Positions 59,235 to 64,000 of a stretch of DNA of 64,000 nucleotides are shown here, piece by piece. A program made the position numbers and the translations under genes. Source of the DNA: Labia minor (lineage: Eukaryota; Arthropoda; Insecta; Dermaptera; Spongiphoridae). The stretch's first letter is position 1. Every line of letters starts with the position of its first letter. The notes under the pieces were generated by a model. It made no database searches and was not told the DNA's origin. It worked only from the letters and a program-made list of their open reading frames with translations. Where the stretch lies: NCBI GenBank assembly GCA_963082975.1, contig OY720350.1:37058660-37122659 (forward strand), given 5' to 3'.

Positions 59235-62200
59235 GTGGGGGATGATAATCGCGTGGGTGCTTTAGTGGGGGATGTATATCGTCGTTTATTAGTTGATACA
59301 GGAGCACAAGTATCAATTTTAAGAGACCCGGTACCCGGCATTCCGATATATCCCTGGTCGGGAGTAGCTAGGGGTATTACTGGAGACCTCCTTAATATAA
59401 TAGGTATTCAAAAGGTAAAAGTAATACTGTGCGGAAAAACATTGCAACATCAATTTATTATTTCCCCTCTGAAAAATGTCGGAGCAGGCCTGATCGGGGC
59501 AGACCTATTAAAGAAAATAGGAGCCACTTTAGATTTTTCTTCTCAAGAATTGCGTTTTAACGAAATTAAAGAAGATAACCAACAAGTGGTTAGTTTGGAA
59601 ACTGACACGAAAAAGGAATATTCAGTGCATTGCCTTGAAAATGTGGAAATTCCTCCTTGGTCAGAAATATTTATTTGGGGTAAAGTTTCAAAATCAAAAA
59701 ATTTAGAAAAAAGAAATCTATTGCTTCAACCTGCCCAAATAGGAGGAGGTGTACGGATTGCTTATTCTATTGGGAGAATCGTCAATGGAATGACACCTAT
59801 TAAAATGATTAATATGACGGGAAAGAAATTAAGAGTAGATAATAAAACTGAAATAGCGGTTGGAGAATTAACTGATGTATTTGAGGTGAATCAAATTAAA
59901 TGGGAAAATGAATGTGAAACAAGTGACTTCAAGGCTATATTAGAAAATAAAATCAAACACTTAACTAAAGAACATAAAAATCAATTAAAGGCATTATTAC
60001 ACGAATATCCAGGGGTTATTTACGACGAAAGTAACAAAAATATTGGATGTGCTTCGGGTGTCATGCACCGTATAATAACTGATTTCTCCCCACCTATTTG
60101 TAAAAAACCATACCGGGTTCCCAATGCGTTGAAAGATGAGATGAGAAATCAAATTAAGGAATTACTGGAAAAGAATATTATACAAGACTCAGACTCACCT
60201 TGGTCAGCGCCCGTGATATTAGTACCTAAAAAGAAAAATGGAGAAATAAAATATCGGTTTTGTACAGATTTTCGATCATTGAATCAAATAACGAAAGTAG
60301 CAAGCTATCCAATACCTAATATAACCGAAACGTTAGAATCACTTGGTAAGGCAAGCCTTTTTACTACCTTAGATCTCGCCAGTGGTTATCATCAAATATT
60401 AGTGGACCCTCGGGATAAGGAGAAGACCGCTTTTTCTACTCCTGAAGGGCACTTTGAATACAATCGCATGCCATTCGGCCTAGCAGGAGCACCGGCGACT
60501 TTTCAAAGGCTGATGGATAGAGTGTTGGCTCATATAAAAGGAGAGGAATGTTTCGTATACTTAGATGATGTTATCATCTTCTCAGACTCATGGAATGAAC
60601 ATCTTGTTCGATTACGAAATGTTTTAAATAGGCTCCAAAAAGCAAATTTAAAATTACAAATATCAAAATGCAACTTTGCAGTCTCCGAAGTAGAATATCT
60701 GGGTCATATTGTTTCTGCCGATGGTATAAAACCGCATCCCAAAAATACAGAAGCAATTAAACTATATTCTCGACCTAAGAATATCAGAGAGGTAAGACAG
60801 TTTTTAGGCCTTTCTGGTTGGTATAGGAGATTTATACCTAGCTATGCTCATATAGCCCGACCATTGACCCAATTAACCAAAAAAGACCAACCGTTTAAAT
60901 GGAATGATGATCAGGAAGTTGCATTTAATAAACTTAAATCTGAATTAATAAAGGATAATGTTTTAATTTATCCAGATTTCAAAGATCCCTTTATTCTCGC
61001 GACAGATGCTTCGGGTAGAGCGATAGGAGCCGTACTTTCTCAACTAAGGAATGGGTATGAAAGACCTGTGGCCTTTGCAAGTAGAAATTTGAATAAGGCA
61101 GAGCAAAACTATTCGGTTACAGAGCAAGAGCTATTAGCGGTAGTATGGGCTACCCAACAATTCAGATGTTATTTATATGGAAGAAAATTTAAATTATTAA
61201 CTGATCATGCAGCATTAAAATGGATGCTAAGCTTAAAAAATGCTTCATCCAGATTAACACGCTGGACCTTAAAGCTAGCAGAATTTAATTATGAAGTTGA
61301 GCATAAAGCAGGAAAATTACATAAAAATGCCGATGCATTGAGTCGTTCGGTTGGAATGGTTGAAATAATTGAATTAAATAATAATCCTACGGAATTAAGA
61401 CAGGCTCAATTGAAAGATATCGACTGCCAATTGATAAAACAACACTTACCTTTTGTAGAGGATGAAAGAGGAATTATATATTTAAAATCAGAAGATGATG
61501 ATGAACCTAAATTAATAGTACCTAAATCATACGTTCTTCAAGTTATTAAAAATCATCATGATCATCCTATGGCAGGTCACCGGGGTATTGAAGCCACACA
61601 AAAACTGATAGAACGTTTATACTTTTGGAAAACACTCAAAAAAGATGTGGAGCAATATGTGAAAACTTGCCGAAGTTGTAATCTGAGAAAATCTCCGGTT
61701 GGTCTAAAAGTACCCATTCAAGAACACGAAGACACCTCTAGACCATTTCAAATGGTAGCAGTTGATATTGTTGGACCGTTACCAACTACAAAAAGAGGAA
61801 ATAAATACATTCTTACCTGTATTGATTATTTTACCAGATACGCTGAAGCAATTCCTCTCCCTAACCAAACAGCGGAGCGTATAGCAAGAGCATTGGTAGA
61901 AAGAGTGATTTGTAGATTTGGGGCTCCTGAAAAGTTGCTAAGTGATAAAGGTAAAAACTTTATGTCAAATCTTCTATCTCACCTTTGTAAGCTATTGGGT
62001 ATAAAGAAAATTAACACTACAGCTTATCACCCGGAATCTAATGGGCGATTAGAAAGATTCCATCGAACACTAATAGACACGATGTCTCATTATGTACGTC
62101 CTGATGGAAGAGATTGGGATCAGTGGCTTCCTCATGCCATGATGGCCTATTGCTCTACTCCACATGGAAGCACAGGTTACTCTCCAAATTTTTTATTATA

Positions 62201-63677
62201 TGGAAGGGAAATAAACTTACCTTGTGCGAACGAATATCGGTATCATTATTCCGATTCCATTAGAGATAAATATATTGAAGATTTAATAAATCGTTTGGAA
62301 AAAGCTTATTATTTATCTCTAAATAAATCCCGCCAAGAGCTGAAACTATCACATAAAAATAAAAATAAAAAAAGAAAAATGCGTCAATTTTTTGAAGGAG
62401 ATTCCGTATTTTTATTAACACCCGCAACGGGTGAAAAACAAGCAAAAAAATTTAATAAACCATGGAAGGGCCCGTATGTAATCGTTTCGGTAAAATCTCC
62501 GGTAGTCTATGAAGTTGCTATCGGACCAAATAAAACTATGAACGTGCATGTTAATCGATTAAAATCGAGCGTATTACCTTCGAAAATAAAAGACAGCGTC
62601 GGATTGGAAGAAGTGGAAGGTAAGCTTATAGAAGCACCAACGAATTTCGCGCTGGGTTATGGAATTGCTGCCGACTTAGTAATGTCACGTGGTATTGCTA
62701 AGGAAATTAAAAGAGTATACCCTCGTCATCCATTAGAAATTAAACCTACTCCCAAAGTAGGTGATACACTTGTTCAGTTTCACCCTGAGAGAATTATCTT
62801 TCATCTAATTTTAAAAGAAACGATAGATGAGAAAGTGAAAATTGAACAACTAAGAAAATGCATCAAATCTATGATAGTCCAGGCTAAAAATCTACGGATA
62901 AAACAAATAGCATTACCTCGCATAGGCTGCGGTTCAGATCGATTAACTTGGGAAAAAGTTAGAGAAATTATTTTAGAAGAAATTAAACATCATTCGATTT
63001 TAATCCGCATTTATACAGAAACCTTAAATGATTTAGAAGAAAATCCTATAGATTCTGAATGTTGGGAGTGTACGAGAGAGACCTTTCCTTATGAAGAACC
63101 AAACATGATACACTCGAAGGAAATGAACACAAATATAGATAATTCCTTTAATCAAGCTCGTTCAACGGATAATATAGAAGAAGTAGCTATAAACGATCCG
63201 ATTCTGAGTAGAGAGGAAAATGAAAATATAGATAATAATGAAACTCAAGTTACCTCTTCGCCTTCAAATAATGGATCCATTTTGACGGAATCAGAGTGGA
63301 CTCCGGAAGGAGAGTCATCTCACCGTGAAAGATCTCCTTATTTCCTTAGAAGTTCTAGAAGGGTGGTTGGGGAAGATTTATGCTCAGAGAATGAGATTGC
63401 AGGAGTAGAAGGAGAGCAAGGAATTGAAAGCACCATCAGAGAAGAGGTAGAAGACAGCTCGAGTCCCTCCATTGAAGATTCTCAATGGATTCCAGGCAGA
63501 AATATCGGTCAAGTTAATAGATCTCCCTATGGGCTAAGAGTTAGGAATACTTTAGGCAATCGTGCTGAAACAGAATTAGCAATGTCAGCTCATTCCATTC
63601 CTCTCGCTGTAGCAAGTGACTGTGAAACAGGAGATAGTTTAACGCAGTGTAATAATAATAGTGGTGATTCTAACTGA
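59235..63677 (+). CDS. pol: Ty3/Gypsy Pol with C-terminal TARG1-like macrodomain
   Basis: 1480 codons counted from 59235; the frame is open upstream to the slippery site, so the product is a Gag-Pol fusion. In order: aspartic protease (DTG at 21-23), reverse transcriptase (YRFCTDFRSLN, YLDD with catalytic Asp at 444-445), RNase H (ATDASG, D591), integrase with HH/CC zinc finger (from about 774) and D844-D904-E940 core, then an integrase tail (WKGPYVIV). Beyond the usual end, residues about 1125-1264 form a macrodomain, and the last 215 residues are acidic and Ser-rich with two copies of RSPY(F/G)LR. All catalytic residues are present and there are no stops, so it may be active. No envelope gene. 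Confidence 0.93.
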   Translation: MGDDNRVGALVGDVYRRLLVDTGAQVSILRDPVPGIPIYPWSGVARGITGDLLNIIGIQKVKVILCGKTLQHQFIISPLKNVGAGLIGADLLKKIGATLDFSSQELRFNEIKEDNQQVVSLETDTKKEYSVHCLENVEIPPWSEIFIWGKVSKSKNLEKRNLLLQPAQIGGGVRIAYSIGRIVNGMTPIKMINMTGKKLRVDNKTEIAVGELTDVFEVNQIKWENECETSDFKAILENKIKHLTKEHKNQLKALLHEYPGVIYDESNKNIGCASGVMHRIITDFSPPICKKPYRVPNALKDEMRNQIKELLEKNIIQDSDSPWSAPVILVPKKKNGEIKYRFCTDFRSLNQITKVASYPIPNITETLESLGKASLFTTLDLASGYHQILVDPRDKEKTAFSTPEGHFEYNRMPFGLAGAPATFQRLMDRVLAHIKGEECFVYLDDVIIFSDSWNEHLVRLRNVLNRLQKANLKLQISKCNFAVSEVEYLGHIVSADGIKPHPKNTEAIKLYSRPKNIREVRQFLGLSGWYRRFIPSYAHIARPLTQLTKKDQPFKWNDDQEVAFNKLKSELIKDNVLIYPDFKDPFILATDASGRAIGAVLSQLRNGYERPVAFASRNLNKAEQNYSVTEQELLAVVWATQQFRCYLYGRKFKLLTDHAALKWMLSLKNASSRLTRWTLKLAEFNYEVEHKAGKLHKNADALSRSVGMVEIIELNNNPTELRQAQLKDIDCQLIKQHLPFVEDERGIIYLKSEDDDEPKLIVPKSYVLQVIKNHHDHPMAGHRGIEATQKLIERLYFWKTLKKDVEQYVKTCRSCNLRKSPVGLKVPIQEHEDTSRPFQMVAVDIVGPLPTTKRGNKYILTCIDYFTRYAEAIPLPNQTAERIARALVERVICRFGAPEKLLSDKGKNFMSNLLSHLCKLLGIKKINTTAYHPESNGRLERFHRTLIDTMSHYVRPDGRDWDQWLPHAMMAYCSTPHGSTGYSPNFLLYGREINLPCANEYRYHYSDSIRDKYIEDLINRLEKAYYLSLNKSRQELKLSHKNKNKKRKMRQFFEGDSVFLLTPATGEKQAKKFNKPWKGPYVIVSVKSPVVYEVAIGPNKTMNVHVNRLKSSVLPSKIKDSVGLEEVEGKLIEAPTNFALGYGIAADLVMSRGIAKEIKRVYPRHPLEIKPTPKVGDTLVQFHPERIIFHLILKETIDEKVKIEQLRKCIKSMIVQAKNLRIKQIALPRIGCGSDRLTWEKVREIILEEIKHHSILIRIYTETLNDLEENPIDSECWECTRETFPYEEPNMIHSKEMNTNIDNSFNQARSTDNIEEVAINDPILSREENENIDNNETQVTSSPSNNGSILTESEWTPEGESSHRERSPYFLRSSRRVVGEDLCSENEIAGVEGEQGIESTIREEVEDSSSPSIEDSQWIPGRNIGQVNRSPYGLRVRNTLGNRAETELAMSAHSIPLAVASDCETGDSLTQCNNNSGDSN
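62607..63026 (+). other. Macrodomain inside Pol (TARG1/OARD1-like)
   Basis: Pol residues about 1125-1264. Visible landmarks are EAPTNFALGYGIAADLVMS (ligand-binding loop), a strand RIIFHLILKE and the signature LPRIGCGSDRLTWEKVREI, ending IRIYTETL. The pattern follows the macrodomain hydrolase TARG1 (OARD1), whose signature reads MPRIGCGLDRLQWENV. The residues aligned with the TARG1 catalytic Lys84 and Asp125 are K1194 and D1235, both kept. Hydrolase activity is inferred only. Confidence 0.85.
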
Positions 63678-63799
63678 GGAAAAGAACTCTCAAACTAACA
63701 TAAACCTCAAGACAGAAGAAAGAAGAGAGATACCGAAGACGGAGGGGTGTTTCGCTAATGTCGAATCGGAGTCCCTTCGCTCTCGCTGATATAAATGAC

Positions 63800-63832
63800 A
63801 AAGATTGTCCAAGAAATTAATGGACAATCTTT
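63800..63832. other. 11-bp perfect hairpin before the polypurine tract
   Basis: AAAGATTGTCC pairs with GGACAATCTTT around an 11-nt loop, between the pol stop and the 3' LTR. Confidence 0.8.
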
Positions 63833-63835
63833 CTT

Positions 63836-63848
63836 AAAGGGAGAACGA
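63836..63848 (+). promoter_or_regulatory. Polypurine tract
   Basis: AAAGGGAGAACGA immediately before the 3' LTR, the expected plus-strand primer. Confidence 0.75.
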
Positions 63849-64000
63849 TGTAATAGTGGGAAAAATGACCCTTGATCTGGTGAAGGTGGCTGGCGTTTGC
63901 CTGCTGCTGGTTAGACAGACCGAGCTCGGACACTGAGGTGAGAGGAAGGGAACGAAGAGAGTGTGGCCCGAGAAGAAAGAAGACTTGTGACTATCTCAAT
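63849..64000 (+). repeat. 3' LTR (cut by the window end)
   Basis: 152 bp identical to 57565-57716. Confidence 0.93.

Larger units (their letters stand above)
57565..64000 (+). mobile_element. Ty3/Gypsy LTR retrotransposon with macrodomain
   Basis: 5' LTR, primer site, gag, pol with a C-terminal macrodomain, polypurine tract and the start of the 3' LTR (cut by the window end). No env frame. The 152 bp of 3' LTR visible are identical to the 5' LTR, so insertion was recent. Confidence 0.95.

Noticed and set aside
63678-63848. Possible env gene downstream of pol
   Set aside because: Only 170 bp separate the pol stop from the 3' LTR and they hold no frame of useful length.

Overview
The window is strongly AT-rich animal DNA with intron-bearing genes and dense transposons. 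The gene set (a soluble adenylyl cyclase, the 26S proteasome subunit Rpn7, a small protein with the deltamethrin-resistance prag01 domain, a divergent ionotropic receptor) and the mariner, hAT and Helentron-like repeats point to an insect nuclear genome. I cannot name the order with confidence.

Layout. Positions 731-34855 (+) hold one large gene: 31 exons whose splice phases all agree and which encode a 1659-residue ADCY10-like soluble adenylyl cyclase. Its introns contain most of the repeats: five tRNA-Lys(TTT) copies in duplicated modules, hAT, mariner and foldback MITEs, and two Helentron-like (HINE-type) families that I call A and B. Positions 35154-36016 (-) hold the three-exon prag01-like gene. 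Positions 36629-40836 (-) hold the four-exon PSMD6/Rpn7 gene, with a hAT element and a nested A element in its second intron. Next come an internally deleted mariner (42019-42925), a single-exon divergent ionotropic receptor (43726-45384), a SINE with a perfect 17-bp target duplication (46754-47048), and a leucine-rich-repeat-like gene broken by a frameshift and by two nested A elements (47253-49667).

The right end consists of large retrotransposons. A near full-length LINE (50941-56384) has a zinc-knuckle ORF1, an endonuclease/RT ORF2 and a 17-bp target duplication; it lies inside an older tRNA-like repeat. A Ty3/Gypsy LTR element (57565 to beyond 64000) looks intact and young: the visible parts of its LTRs are identical. 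Its pol ORF continues past integrase into a macrodomain that resembles the ADP-ribosyl-glutamate hydrolase TARG1/OARD1 and keeps both catalytic residues. A GGGAAAC slippery site followed by a stem-loop sits exactly at the gag-pol junction. This macrodomain-bearing retrotransposon is the most unusual thing in the window. A second notable point is that the cyclase keeps its metal-binding aspartates but has lost the Asn/Arg transition-state pair in C2.
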